The notes beneath the pieces were generated by a model that had not been told where the DNA came from, ran no database searches, and saw only the letters and a program-made list of their open reading frames with translations. A stretch of DNA of 64,000 nucleotides from Streptomyces sp. 2114.4 (GTDB lineage: Bacteria; Actinomycetota; Actinomycetes; Streptomycetales; Streptomycetaceae). The DNA lies in assembly GCF_900187385.1 (NCBI RefSeq), contig NZ_FYEY01000001.1, forward strand, positions 310,001-374,000, written 5' to 3'. The translations under genes and the position numbers were made by a program. Positions within the stretch are counted from its first letter, which is position 1, and each line of letters begins with the position of its first letter. Below, piece by piece: positions 35,401 to 44,203 of the stretch.

Positions 35401-35799
35401 ATGTCGCGTTTCTTGTGTGACCACTGTCGATCCCCCCTGACCGGACCGGTCGCCAAGGTAAAAGTGCCGCTACCCGTCCCGATGTCAGAGATCCCGAGTG
35501 TCCGGACACGTCCGGCCCGTATGCCCCGCGGCACCTATGCCCTGAACCTTCGACTGTGCGAGTTCAGCAACGACGTCCTCGGCTTCATCGTGCACCCCGA
35601 CGACGTGACCGGTACGGAACAGCATCCCGAGGTCATGCGTTCAATCGGCTGCTGCCAGGGCCCCGCAGGCGGCGATGGCCTGAATCTGGTCTGCAGGGAC
35701 TGCGGAGCCGAGGTCGCCACCCGGCAAGCGGACTGTTACACCCAGAACCAGGTGACCTTGGATCCGTCTGCGGTCTGCCTTTCCTTCTCCGACGACTGA
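35401..35799 (+). CDS. Hypothetical protein with a zinc-ribbon-like Cys pattern
   Basis: This 132-residue protein begins MSRFLCDHCRSPLTGPV, with a CxxC pair, and has more cysteines later (SIGCCQGPAGGDGLNLVCRD, then CGAEVATRQADC), a typical spacing for a small metal ribbon. The middle has a conserved-looking beta segment (TYALNLRLCEFSNDVLGFIV). The ribosome site is weak. Role unknown. It is the last intact gene before the lasso-peptide cluster and may not belong to it. Confidence 0.6.
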   Translation: MSRFLCDHCRSPLTGPVAKVKVPLPVPMSEIPSVRTRPARMPRGTYALNLRLCEFSNDVLGFIVHPDDVTGTEQHPEVMRSIGCCQGPAGGDGLNLVCRDCGAEVATRQADCYTQNQVTLDPSAVCLSFSDD

Positions 35800-36350
35800 C
35801 TGCCGGGCCCGGCAAGGCCGAACCCGTTGACTTTCGGTGCCGCTTGGCACAGGTTCGCCGGAGCGTGTGCGCATTGCCGAACGACTCGTTGGAGGCCCGT
35901 CTGGGCCCTCGAGTCGCCTTGGCCCAGAGAGAACGGCACCTGTGCCTGTCGGCCACTGTTTCGCGGTGCCGATCGAGGCAGGGCGCGGTCGGCGGCGCAC
36001 TTTGGGCTACCGCGCGCCCTCCCTCCGACCGGATCGAGGGTCGGGTTCCGGAAGCACAGTTCAAAACGTTTCGTTGCCGCGGAATTTACTCGCCGACTTT
36101 GATTCACTTTCTACGAAGCGATGGACAGGGCGGTTCGATGCATCGACCATCTTGCAGTTAAGCCGAAAATCGCACTTTTCTTTCGGGGGTTGCAGAGGGC
36201 CAAGGGCCTGCAACTAGCTTCATCTGCGAACGCCCCGCCTCCTCGTTCCGGGCTCCCGACGGGTCCGGACACCGGGACGGCCGTGGGCCGGCGTGCCCGG
36301 TTCACCGTCGTATCAGGGAGGCGGTCGCAACCAACGGCGGAGGAGATGTC
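35800..36350. other. Upstream region of the lasso-peptide cluster
   Basis: These 551 bases hold no supported gene. The part from about 36060 to 36190 is AT-richer than the rest of the window, as expected for a promoter or recently acquired DNA. An inverted repeat lies at 36189-36214. A 77-codon frame ending inside the lasso precursor start is considered fortuitous. Confidence 0.5.
36189..36214. promoter_or_regulatory. Inverted repeat upstream of the lasso precursor gene
   Basis: GTTGCAG-N12-CTGCAAC, a perfect 7-bp dyad about 137 bases before the precursor ATG. It could be a regulator site or an RNA hairpin; no regulator gene is in the cluster. Confidence 0.4.
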
Positions 36351-36461
36351 ATGAAGAAGGCTTACGAAGCACCTACCCTCGTCCGACTGGGGACGTTCCG
36401 GAAGAAGACCGGACTCCTCAACAGCTCCGGAAACGACCGTCTGATCCTGAGCAAGAACTGA
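36351..36461 (+). CDS. Lasso peptide precursor, citrulassin-like (A protein)
   Basis: This 36-codon gene is too short for ordinary gene finding. The leader has the lasso recognition motif Y-x-x-P-x-L-x-x-x-G-x-F (YEAPTLVRLGTF) and ends KKTG, with the conserved Thr at position -2. The predicted core is LLNSSGNDRLILSKN: Leu1 would join Asp8 to make an eight-residue ring, with Arg9 just after the ring. This pattern (LL-x3-GNDRL-x-LSKN) is that of citrulassin, from memory LLGLAGNDRLVLSKN, so the two differ only at positions 3, 4, 5 and 11. GGAGGAG precedes the ATG. The gene lies 34 bases before the cyclase gene. The product is a ribosomally made, threaded peptide of unknown activity. Confidence 0.92.
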   Translation: MKKAYEAPTLVRLGTFRKKTGLLNSSGNDRLILSKN

Positions 36462-36495
36462 CCGCGGTCGGCTGACGGATCGTTGCATCGAATCC

Positions 36496-38373
36496 ATGGC
36501 TGATTCGCACCAGAGCAAGGGACCGGGCCCCGGCGACGCGCATTTCGCGGTCTTTCCCGACCGCGCGGATGCGGCCGCCGTGGCCCGCTCCTGCTCCTTC
36601 TCCCGTCCGGGAACGCGCATCCTGACGCATGACTCGGGCCGGCCCTGGCTGGTCGGTCACTGGAATGACGACGAGATCGTCACCGCACGAGCCGGCCGGG
36701 CGGCACTCACCGTCGTCGGATGCTGTCCGATCGATTCCACCGAACTCCGAAGGCACGCAAGCAAGTTGACGGACCTTGTCCAGCTGGACCAACTGGCTCG
36801 CACACTGCCCGGGAGCTTCCATCTCGTCGGCGCGCTCGACGGGCAGCTCAGGGTGCAGGGCACGGCGTCGGGTCTCCGGCTGGTGTTCCACGCCGCCGTC
36901 GACGGCGTCCAGGTCACCGCTACCAGCGCGGACGTCCTCGCGGACGCGCTCGGCGCCGGTCCGGACGCGGCACAGCTGGCCGTTCGGCTGTTGTGGCCGG
37001 TTCCCCATCCGTTGTTCGAGGCGCCGATGTTTCCGGGGGTCACGGCCGTATCGCCACAGGACGCGTTGATCGTCGCGGCGGACGGGCGGACCGTGCGGCG
37101 GTCCCGCTGGTGGACGCCGCCCGAGCCCACGCGCTCGCTCGCCGACGGCGCACCCGTCGTGCGGGAAGCGCTGGCCGCGGCCGTGGACGCCCGCACCCAG
37201 CAGGGTGGCGTGGTCAGTTGCGACCTTTCCGGCGGGCTGGACTCCACCTCCATCTGCTTCCTGGCCGCACGGTCGTCGGCCCGGGTGGTGGCCAGTACCT
37301 GGCCCGGACGCGACCCCGCAGACACCGACCTGCACTGGGCGGAACGGGCCGCCGGCTTCCTCCCCGACCTCGAACACGTCGTCTGGGACGCCGACGACTC
37401 ACCGCTGGTCTACACCGACCTGCTCGACATCGACGATCTGCTGGACGAACCGACCATCGGCGTGATGGACCGGTCCCGGGTACTGCACCACCTGCCGGGG
37501 CTGGCCGAACGGGGCAGCCGGCTGCATCTGACCGGTATCGGCGGCGACCACGTGGCGTGGTGCTCCGAGGCTTACTACCACCGGTTGCTGCGGACACGTC
37601 CGCTCTTCGCCCTGCGCCAGCTGCGCGGGTTCCGGGCCCTGTGGGAGTGGCCGCTCGGCGGCACGGTACGGGCACTGGCCGATTCCCGGCCGTACGGCAG
37701 GTGGCTGGCCGACGCCGGCAGCCGGCTGCGTGCCCCCCAACCGCCGTCCGTGGCCAGCAGTCTGGGGTGGGGCATGGCACCCCGGCTGTTCGACTGGGTG
37801 AGTCCGGACGCGGAACGGATGGCCGGGGAGGCGTTGCGCGCGGCGGCCGGGCAGGCCACGCCCCTGCACCGGGACCGTGGGCTGCACACCGACCTGGAAC
37901 AGATCCGTTCCTGCACCCGCATCATCCGGCAATGGGACCGGATGGCCGCACGGTCCGGGGTTCCCATGGCGTCGCCCTTCTTCGACGACCGGGTGATCGA
38001 GGCATGCCTCGCCGTCCGCCCCGACGAGCGCGTGACGCCCTGGCGCTACAAACCCCTGCTGGCCGCCGCCATGCAGGGCGTCGTGCCCAAGGTGTGCCTG
38101 CGCCGCGGCAACAAGGCCGAGGCGTCGATGGACGCCTCGAACGGGCTGCGGGAACACCGTGGCGACCTGATGGCGCTCTGGGAGGACTCCCGACTGGAAC
38201 AGCTCGGTCTGGTGGACGGCGACGCGCTGCGGCAGTTGGCCCGGCGCCCCTCCGCGCCCGGACTGCGTGACGCGATCCTGTACTCGACCATCGCCTGCGA
38301 AGTCTGGCTGCGCGGTCTCGCCCGTACCACCGGACCACGCGCCCTCAACGACGCGGTCTCGCCCGCCTCTTAG
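36496..38373 (+). CDS. Lasso peptide cyclase (asparagine synthetase-like, C protein)
   Basis: Lasso cyclases activate the Asp/Glu side chain of the core with ATP and close the isopeptide bond to the new N-terminus. The 625-residue protein has an N-terminal glutaminase-like domain without the catalytic N-terminal Cys. It also has a synthetase domain with the PP-loop SGGLDSTS (residues 245-252) and the later GIGGDHVAWCSEAYYHRL motif and CTRIIRQWDRMAARSGVP helix. The length is normal. It follows the precursor gene directly and shares its operon with the RRE, peptidase and exporter genes. For this core it would join Leu1 to Asp8. Confidence 0.93.
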   Translation: MADSHQSKGPGPGDAHFAVFPDRADAAAVARSCSFSRPGTRILTHDSGRPWLVGHWNDDEIVTARAGRAALTVVGCCPIDSTELRRHASKLTDLVQLDQLARTLPGSFHLVGALDGQLRVQGTASGLRLVFHAAVDGVQVTATSADVLADALGAGPDAAQLAVRLLWPVPHPLFEAPMFPGVTAVSPQDALIVAADGRTVRRSRWWTPPEPTRSLADGAPVVREALAAAVDARTQQGGVVSCDLSGGLDSTSICFLAARSSARVVASTWPGRDPADTDLHWAERAAGFLPDLEHVVWDADDSPLVYTDLLDIDDLLDEPTIGVMDRSRVLHHLPGLAERGSRLHLTGIGGDHVAWCSEAYYHRLLRTRPLFALRQLRGFRALWEWPLGGTVRALADSRPYGRWLADAGSRLRAPQPPSVASSLGWGMAPRLFDWVSPDAERMAGEALRAAAGQATPLHRDRGLHTDLEQIRSCTRIIRQWDRMAARSGVPMASPFFDDRVIEACLAVRPDERVTPWRYKPLLAAAMQGVVPKVCLRRGNKAEASMDASNGLREHRGDLMALWEDSRLEQLGLVDGDALRQLARRPSAPGLRDAILYSTIACEVWLRGLARTTGPRALNDAVSPAS

Positions 38374-38412
38374 GACACCTTCTCACCGCGCCACGACGGA
38401 AAGGATCTCACC

Positions 38413-38667
38413 ATGGCACTGCGGTTCGGCGCCGATGTCTCCACGGCGGAGACCGACTACGGCACAGTACTTCTCGACGAGCGCAGCGGGGACTACTGGG
38501 AGCTCAACCCCACCGGCACGCTGGTGATCAAGACCCTGCTGGACGGCGGCAATGAAGGGGACGCCGTCGACGCCCTGGTCGCGCGGTTCGACATCGACCG
38601 GGCACAGGCGGCTCAGGACGTCGCGACCCTGGTGCAGGAACTGCGGGCGTCCGGGCTGGCCGCGTGA
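38413..38667 (+). CDS. Lasso RRE protein (PqqD-like, B1/E protein)
   Basis: The 84-residue PqqD-like protein is the RiPP recognition element that binds the precursor leader and presents it to the peptidase. The typical residues are present: YGTVLLDERSGDYWELNPTG, a beta hairpin, then the helices LVIKTLLDGGNEGDAVDALV. GAAAGG precedes the ATG. Its stop overlaps the GTG of the peptidase gene (GTGA), which points to translational coupling and equal amounts of the two proteins, as expected for a split B protein. Confidence 0.93.
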   Translation: MALRFGADVSTAETDYGTVLLDERSGDYWELNPTGTLVIKTLLDGGNEGDAVDALVARFDIDRAQAAQDVATLVQELRASGLAA

Positions 38668-39098
38668 CGACCCCGAGCGCACTGGACCGGCCGGTCGGCG
38701 TCCCCTTCACCCGACGGCTGGCCGCCCGCACCGTCCTGCTGCCTGCCCTGGCCCTGGCCCTCCTGCCGCCGCGCCGGCTCCGGGCGGTCCTCGCCCTCGT
38801 CCGCCGCGGCGCAGCTCCGGCCTCCACCGCCCAGGCCGCGGCGGCGCGGGACGCGATGTGTGCGGCGAGCCTGCGGTGCGCCGGCCCCCGCGGCTGTCTG
38901 CCGCGCTCGCTGGGTGCCGCCCTGCTCTGCCGACTGCGCGGAACCTGGCCCACGTGGTGCACCGGAGTGCGGGTGGTGCCCCCGTTCACCGCGCACGCCT
39001 GGATCGAGGCGGAGGGCCGCCCGGTGGCCGAAGGGGTACCGGACGGCTACTTCACCCGCCTCATGGCCGTCCCGCCGGTGAGCCGGACGGACGCATGA
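38664..39098 (+). CDS. Lasso leader peptidase (transglutaminase-like, B2/B protein)
   Basis: This cysteine protease of transglutaminase fold cuts the leader from the precursor after the Thr-x site. The 144-residue protein shows the family motifs: catalytic Cys78 in RGCLPRSLGAALLCRLRG and His111 in FTAHAWIEAEGRPVAEG. A membrane-like N-terminal helix (VLLPALALALLPP) is usual in the family. Its GTG start overlaps the RRE gene, and its stop overlaps the start of the ABC gene (ATGA). It acts with the RRE protein in the cytoplasm. Confidence 0.92.
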   Translation: MTTPSALDRPVGVPFTRRLAARTVLLPALALALLPPRRLRAVLALVRRGAAPASTAQAAAARDAMCAASLRCAGPRGCLPRSLGAALLCRLRGTWPTWCTGVRVVPPFTAHAWIEAEGRPVAEGVPDGYFTRLMAVPPVSRTDA

Positions 39099-40972
39099 CC
39101 GGAACCAGCGGGGCGGTCACCAGCGGAGAGGTACCGGCCCCGCCCCCGCCCGGCAGCGGCCGGTCCACGCGGGCCGCGGTGGTCATCCTGTTCCGGCTCA
39201 CCGCGGGCCACCGGTCCTCGATCGCCGTCGCGACCGCACTCACCATGGTCGGCTCCGGAATCGGGCTGGCCCAGCCGCTCGTCGCGAAGCACATCGTGGA
39301 CGGCAGCGGCCAAGGGGCCGTCCCCTGGCCGCTGTTGCTGCTGCTCACCGCGCTCTTCGGGACCGAAGCCGCGACCGGCGCGGTGGGACGCTTCCTGCTG
39401 GAACGCACCGGGGAGGGCGTGGTGCGCGGACTGCGCCACGGCCTGGTGGCACGGCTGCTGCGGCTGGAGATGAGGGAGTACGACCGGCACCGCAGCGGTG
39501 ATCTGATCTCCCGGGTCACCGCCGACACCACCCTGCTGCGGGAGGTGGTGGCCCAGGCTCTGTCGGACCTGGTGTCCGGTGCCCTCGTCGGGACGGGCGC
39601 ACTCGTGCTCATGGGGTGGCTCGACCCGTTGTTGCTGCTCCTGGTCGCCGTGACCATCGCCGCCGCGTCGGGCGTGGTGGCCTCGCTGTTGAGGGGCATC
39701 CGGGCGGCCTCGGAGCGCATGCAGGACTCCGTCGGCGCGATCTGCGCCGACCTGGAACGGGCACTCGGCGCCCTGCCGATGGTGCGGGTGCACCGGGCCG
39801 AGGACCGCGAGGCGCGGCGCATCGGGGAGCGGGTCGAATCGGCGTACCGCGCGGGCGTGCGGACCGCGAAACTGGCGTCGATGATGAGCCCGGCGGTCGA
39901 ACTCGCCGTCCAGGGTTCGTTCCTGCTCGTCCTGGTCATCGGCGGTCTGCGGGTGAACGACCGGGCCAACTCGCTCGGCGACCTGGTCGCCTTTCTCCTG
40001 TACGCGTCCTATCTGGTCCTGCCGCTGTCCTCGGCGTTCCGGGCGGTCGGCCAGATCCAACGTGGCATGGGGGCCTACCAGCGGATCGAGCAAGTGCTGG
40101 CCCTGCCCGTGGAACCCGTTGAGCGGGAGGAGACGGCCGTGGATGCGCGTGCCTCCCGGAGGTCGGAGCGATCCGGGAGCGACGCGGCGCCCGCGCTCGT
40201 CCTGCGTGACGTCCACTTCGGCTACGACCCGCACCGCCCGGTGCTGCGCGGGGTCTCCTTCGACGTCCCGCACCGCCGGCAGGTCGCCCTGGTCGGCCGG
40301 TCGGGGGCGGGCAAGAGCACGCTCTTCGCGCTGGTGGCCAGGTTCTACGAACCGGACGCCGGGACCCTGCTGTTCGACGGCCGGCCCGCCCCGGGCCTCG
40401 GCCGCGCCGAGTGCCGGGCCCGTATCGCCGTCGTCGACCAGAACACCCACGTCGTGCACGGGACCCTGCGGGACAACCTCACCTACGCCGTCCCCGGTGC
40501 CGACGACGACGAGGTGCGGCGGGTCGTCGAACTCACCCAGTTGGAGGAAGTGGTGGCACGGCTGCCCGGAGGGCTGTCCGGCGTACTCGGTGAACGCGGC
40601 AACACCCTGTCGGGCGGTGAACGGCAACGGGTCGCCCTGGCCCGTGCCCTGCTCGCACGGCCGTCACTGCTCCTGCTCGACGAGCCGACCGCGCACCTGG
40701 ACGCCCTCAACGAGGCCGCGCTGACCCGGGTGATGAAGGACGTCGCCCAGGAGTGCGCGGTGCTGGTGATCGCGCACCGGCTCTCCACGGTGCAGCACGC
40801 CGACCGGATCGTGGTGCTCGAAGACGGCCGTACCGCTGCCGCCGGGTGCCACGAGGAGCTGCTCACCACCAGCCCTGTCTACCGCCGCCTGGCCGCCGGC
40901 CAGATGCTGCGCGCGACCGGCGCGACGCCGCCCGCCGTGGCCGTCCCCCCCGCCCCGCCCGGCCCGCGGTGA
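39095..40972 (+). CDS. ABC exporter of the lasso peptide (D protein)
   Basis: The 625-residue half-transporter joins six membrane helices to an ATPase domain. Walker A is GRSGAGKSTLF, the signature is NTLSGGERQRVALARALL, Walker B is SLLLLDEPTAHLDAL and the switch His is in VIAHRLSTVQHADRIVVLED. It would export the finished peptide and protect the producer. Its ATG overlaps the peptidase stop, so the gene belongs to the operon. No C39 peptidase domain is present, as expected for lasso systems. The C-terminal tail is Pro/Ala-rich. Confidence 0.92.
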   Translation: MTGTSGAVTSGEVPAPPPPGSGRSTRAAVVILFRLTAGHRSSIAVATALTMVGSGIGLAQPLVAKHIVDGSGQGAVPWPLLLLLTALFGTEAATGAVGRFLLERTGEGVVRGLRHGLVARLLRLEMREYDRHRSGDLISRVTADTTLLREVVAQALSDLVSGALVGTGALVLMGWLDPLLLLLVAVTIAAASGVVASLLRGIRAASERMQDSVGAICADLERALGALPMVRVHRAEDREARRIGERVESAYRAGVRTAKLASMMSPAVELAVQGSFLLVLVIGGLRVNDRANSLGDLVAFLLYASYLVLPLSSAFRAVGQIQRGMGAYQRIEQVLALPVEPVEREETAVDARASRRSERSGSDAAPALVLRDVHFGYDPHRPVLRGVSFDVPHRRQVALVGRSGAGKSTLFALVARFYEPDAGTLLFDGRPAPGLGRAECRARIAVVDQNTHVVHGTLRDNLTYAVPGADDDEVRRVVELTQLEEVVARLPGGLSGVLGERGNTLSGGERQRVALARALLARPSLLLLDEPTAHLDALNEAALTRVMKDVAQECAVLVIAHRLSTVQHADRIVVLEDGRTAAAGCHEELLTTSPVYRRLAAGQMLRATGATPPAVAVPPAPPGPR

Positions 40973-41643
40973 CGGCATGGGGGTGCGGCTTCGCGCGCCC
41001 CACACCGATGGCGCGCGGCCGGGGCCAGGACGTCGCGGACGGGCGCGCCCGCCGGTTCCCGTGGCGCGGCGGCTCGGCGAAGTCCGGAAGCTTACGGTCT
41101 GGCCGGGGCGGAGTTGGGCGGCCTGGTCGAGGTCGGCCTCGTGCACCCACGCGATGACGGGATAGCCGCCGGTCATGCGCGTCCCCCGGCCTTTCCGGAC
41201 AGCCCGCCCATCGGTGACCGGGCCCGCCCCTGCTGCCGGGTAGGGAGGTGACCTCCCGTTTGTTCGGGTTGGCCAGCTCATCGAACCGGTCCGCCACGTC
41301 CGGCTCACGGCGCCCTTCACTCGCTGCCCGCCCCTTGCGTATCTCGGCCCCCGCGCGGTGAGCCCGGCGCAGCCCCACCGGCTTGCGTCTCGCACTGCTT
41401 CCGGGCCGCGCGAGTTCGCGGATGACCGTCCCGCTCTGCAGCGCTGCTGTGCAGAGACGGCGGCCGCCCAGCCCGGTGGCCCGTTCCTGGCCTTCCGTCA
41501 CCCCCTGAGCGCTGTGCCGTCGACCCCTCGAAATCAGGCGGTATGGCCTCGCCATCACTCTCCAGCAGGGCGAACAGAAGGGCTTTTCCGGGTATGTCGA
41601 CAGGGGTGCCGCCGTCGGTGGCCGACGAGGAACGAGGACGGAC
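40973..41643. other. Intergenic after the lasso cluster, with a pxpC-like scrap
   Basis: No intact gene. The only recognisable piece is the 5-oxoprolinase-type fragment at 41080-41178 on the minus strand. No terminator hairpin stands out after the ABC gene. Confidence 0.5.
41080..41178 (-). pseudogene. C-terminal scrap of a biotin-dependent carboxylase-like (PxpC/KipA) gene
   Basis: The minus strand reads TGGYPVIAWVHEADLDQAAQ, then LRPGQTVSFR, which matches the conserved C-terminal part of PxpC-type proteins (PxTGGYPVI... LxPGxxVxF). Nothing before or after fits. About 33 codons remain of a protein normally near 300 residues. Confidence 0.6.
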
Positions 41644-42567
41644 ATGCGTGACATCGGCACTGCCAGCGGGCCCGGCTCCTCTCCCGGTACACCCCTGCGG
41701 GGGCGGGTCGCGGTCGTGACCGGCGCCGCCCGCGGCGTCGGTGAAGCCCTGACGCGGCGCCTGTCCGACGCGGGAATGCTCGTCGCGCTGCTCGGGCGCG
41801 AGGAGGAGACCCTGTCCCGGGTCGCCGCCTCCTTGCCGAACCGAAGCGCCTGTGTCGAGGCCGATGTCACCGACCGCACCGCACTCGAGGACGCTGCCCG
41901 ACAGGTGGGCAGCGAACTGGGTCCGGCCAGCGTGGTCGTGGCCAACGCCGGCATCGCCGTCGGCGGCCCGTTCATCCGCACCGCGGCCGACCTGTGGCAG
42001 CGGGTCGTCGAGGTCAACCTCGTCGGATCCGCCAACACCGCCCGAGCCTTCCTCCCGCAGCTCAACGACACCCGCGGCTACTTCCTCCAGATCGCCTCCA
42101 CGGCCGCCTTCGGCTCCGCACCCATGATGAGCGCCTACTGCGCTTCCAAAGCCGGCGCGGAATCCTTCGCCCAGGCACTACGCGGCGAGGTCGAGCCCGA
42201 CGGGATCACCGTCGGCATCGCCTATCTCCACTGGACCGGCACTGCCATGGTCGCCGGCATCGACGACCATCCCGTCCTGCAGGCCCTGCGGCGGAACCAG
42301 CCCCGCTTCGCGCGCCGGGTCCACTCCCCCGCCCAGGTAGCCGACTGGCTCGCCACCGGCATCGCCCACCGCGCCCACCACATCTACGCACCGCCGTGGC
42401 TGCGCTGGTGCCAGCCTCTGCGGCCGCTCTTCCCCGCACTCGTCGCCCGGATCACCCGGCGTGAACTGCGGACCCGTTCCCGCACCGAGCTGGCAGCCGA
42501 CGTCAGCGTCCTGGGCGCCGGCGGTCTCGCCGTCTGGAACTCCTACCTGTCCCGCAAACGCCACTGA
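41644..42567 (+). CDS. Short-chain dehydrogenase/reductase
   Basis: This 307-residue classical SDR shows the cofactor motif TGAARGVG (residues about 26-33), NAGIAVGG after strand 4, the active-site Ser in IASTAAFG, and Tyr-x-x-x-Lys in SAYCASKAGAESFA. It oxidises or reduces a hydroxyl/keto group with NAD(P). The C-terminal extension of about 50 residues includes a membrane-associating stretch (WLRWCQPLRPLFPALVARI), seen in SDRs that act on lipids or sterols. It stands alone between the lasso cluster and a decayed block. Substrate unknown. Confidence 0.87.
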   Translation: MRDIGTASGPGSSPGTPLRGRVAVVTGAARGVGEALTRRLSDAGMLVALLGREEETLSRVAASLPNRSACVEADVTDRTALEDAARQVGSELGPASVVVANAGIAVGGPFIRTAADLWQRVVEVNLVGSANTARAFLPQLNDTRGYFLQIASTAAFGSAPMMSAYCASKAGAESFAQALRGEVEPDGITVGIAYLHWTGTAMVAGIDDHPVLQALRRNQPRFARRVHSPAQVADWLATGIAHRAHHIYAPPWLRWCQPLRPLFPALVARITRRELRTRSRTELAADVSVLGAGGLAVWNSYLSRKRH

Positions 42568-42628
42568 GGCCCACCGACGTTCCGCCGTACCGAGCACCCT
42601 TGCTAACAGGGGGGAGTCGGACCGACCG

Positions 42629-42682
42629 GTGGTCGGGCCGTACCGGCTGGTGGCCGAGCTGGGGCGGGGCGGCACGGGCCTG
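42629..42682 (+). pseudogene. Start of a serine/threonine protein kinase, remnant
   Basis: VVGPYRLVAELGRGGTG is the typical beginning of actinobacterial Ser/Thr kinases (glycine-rich loop GRGGTG). It stops matching after 18 codons. Only this N-terminal scrap remains. Confidence 0.5.
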
Positions 42683-42850
42683 AACTACCACTTGGCCCTC
42701 TGGAAGCTCAGCTGGCCGCAAGAGGGTGTGCCGGTCCGGCATCTGACCGGGTGCGGTACAGAACCGGCAACGTATACCGGCAGGGGTTCGTGGGCCGCGT
42801 TCGGCGGCGATGCCCCGCCCGGCGCGCGCTGGGCGATCGCGTCGCGGACT

Positions 42851-43348
42851 TCAGCGGCGCGCCCGGACGCTTCGCGGCTCGACGAGACGGTCGCCGGACA
42901 CGAGCGTGCCGGCCGGCTTGATCTGCTGAAGCAGCGGAGAGACCGCCATGCTCTGGACTCCGGACAAAGGCCCGATGCGTTCCGAAGCGAATTCGAACAG
43001 TTCGTCGAGATCACGGCAGTGCGCGACGGCATGAATGTTGTAGGAGCCGGAGACGGCCGCGGCGAAGGCTATTTCGGGTTCCTGCGCGAGTGTGTGTCCG
43101 ACGCTCTTGACGGCCGACGGGTGCACGCGGAGCCAAAGGTTCGCCCGAGCGTGATAGCCCAGTGCTGCTGCGATTGTCTCGACATCTAGGTGGACGACCC
43201 TGCACCGGAGCAAGACGTGAAGGCGGCGGGAAGCGCGCCCGGGTGTGAGGTCCGCTGCCGCGCCGAGATCGACAAGGTTGGCGCGACCGTCTGCGGCGAG
43301 AACGGCGAGCATCTGCTCGCCCTCGGGGGAACCACGAACCACGATCAT
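42851..43348 (-). pseudogene. Lrp/AsnC regulator, N-terminal half lost
   Basis: The open frame gives MIVVRGSPEGEQMLAVLAAD, an HTH-like segment (LVDLGAAADLTPGRASRRLH) and an RAM/ligand domain (HARANLWLRVHPSAVKSVGH, AVSGSYNIHAVAHCRDLDEL). This is the second half of two-module Lrp/AsnC proteins of about 320 residues. The frame continues upstream without a stop or start until about 43385, where a different remnant begins. The first DNA-binding half is gone. Confidence 0.65.
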
Positions 43349-43380
43349 GCAACGCTCAAGATCCAGTTGCGACGCAATGC

Positions 43381-43659
43381 CTAGCCGGGCAGGGCGAAGC
43401 GTTCTTTGAGGATGTCCAGGCCGGCGGCGCAGATGTTGTCGCCGAAGTGCTTCTCGATCTCGGAGACCAGTTCGTCGGCGGCCTCGTATGTCGCGGCCCA
43501 GCGGATCTCGGCGCCTGCGTCGTGCGGGTGCACGGACAGCGTGGAGACGTAGTCAGAGACGGGGACGGCGGATTCATGGATGGTGTAACGGAGCATCCGG
43601 CGCGAGTCGTCCTTCTCCAGGAGCCGCTCCCTGATGACCACTTGGCCGTTGACCACCAC
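43381..43659 (-). pseudogene. SRPBCC (polyketide cyclase-like) protein, 5'-truncated
   Basis: The 92-codon frame corresponds to the C-terminal two-thirds of an SRPBCC fold protein (NGQVVIRERLLEKDDSRRML, SDYVSTLSVHPHDAGAEIRW, EIEKHFGDNICAAGLDILKE). The first strands that should precede residue 1 are missing, and immediately upstream lies the end of an SDR remnant. The two genes may once have formed an operon under the divergent TetR. Confidence 0.7.
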
Positions 43660-43674
43660 GTGCCGTCGCCGCGC

Positions 43675-44203
43675 AGTACGGCGTCGGCGCCGCCGTCGAT
43701 GAAGACGACCTGGCCGGTGACCAGTTCGTTCTCGGGAGAGGTGAGCCAGTTCAGGAGGGGTGCGATCTGTGCCGGCTGGGCGTGGCCATGGAGCGGCATG
43801 GGGACGGTCTCGTCGACGATCTTGCGTACGTCGGGGCTGGCCAGCATGGGTTCAGTCATGGGGGTGATGACCGTTCCGGGGGCGATCGCGTTGAGAGGGA
43901 TGCCGGCGCCCGCCCAGTCTGCGGTCACGGCGGTGCGGCGTATCCATCGGGCGATGGCGGCCTTGGTCGAGCCGTAGATCGCATAGCCCTCGCCCCGATC
44001 GACGGCTGGTCGAGCCGTCCAACGCTCAACTCGCCTGCGCGCCGGACCAGTTGCGCCCGGCCATCGGGGGTAGCGAGGTCCGCGACGATATCGGTGTCCT
44101 TGAGGTCGGCGTCGATGACCGTGTTCCCCTGCTCCTTGAGCCGGGTGGCCGTGGCCTTGCCGATGCCGGAGGCGGCTCCGGTGATGAGGTAAGTGCGGGA
44201 CAT
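43675..44203 (-). pseudogene. SDR oxidoreductase with internal deletion
   Basis: The gene starts at the ATG at 44203 with GAAGGAG upstream: MSRTYLITGAASGIGKATAT carries the cofactor motif. After residue about 60 the sequence jumps, in another frame, to YAIYGSTKAAIARWIRRTAV (the active Tyr-x-x-x-Lys) and continues to PLNAIAPGTVITPMTEPMLA and GQVVFIDGGADAVL. Roughly 90 codons, including the catalytic Ser region, are missing. It resembles 3-alpha-hydroxysteroid-dehydrogenase-like SDRs. Confidence 0.75.

Noticed and set aside
36121..36354. 77-codon frame ending inside the lasso precursor start
   Set aside because: No ribosome site or family; it overlaps the promoter region and the stop overlap is probably chance.
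39047..40627. 526-residue minus-strand open frame over the ABC exporter
   Set aside because: Composition is Gln/Gly/His/Arg-rich with no motif; the exporter on the plus strand is certain.
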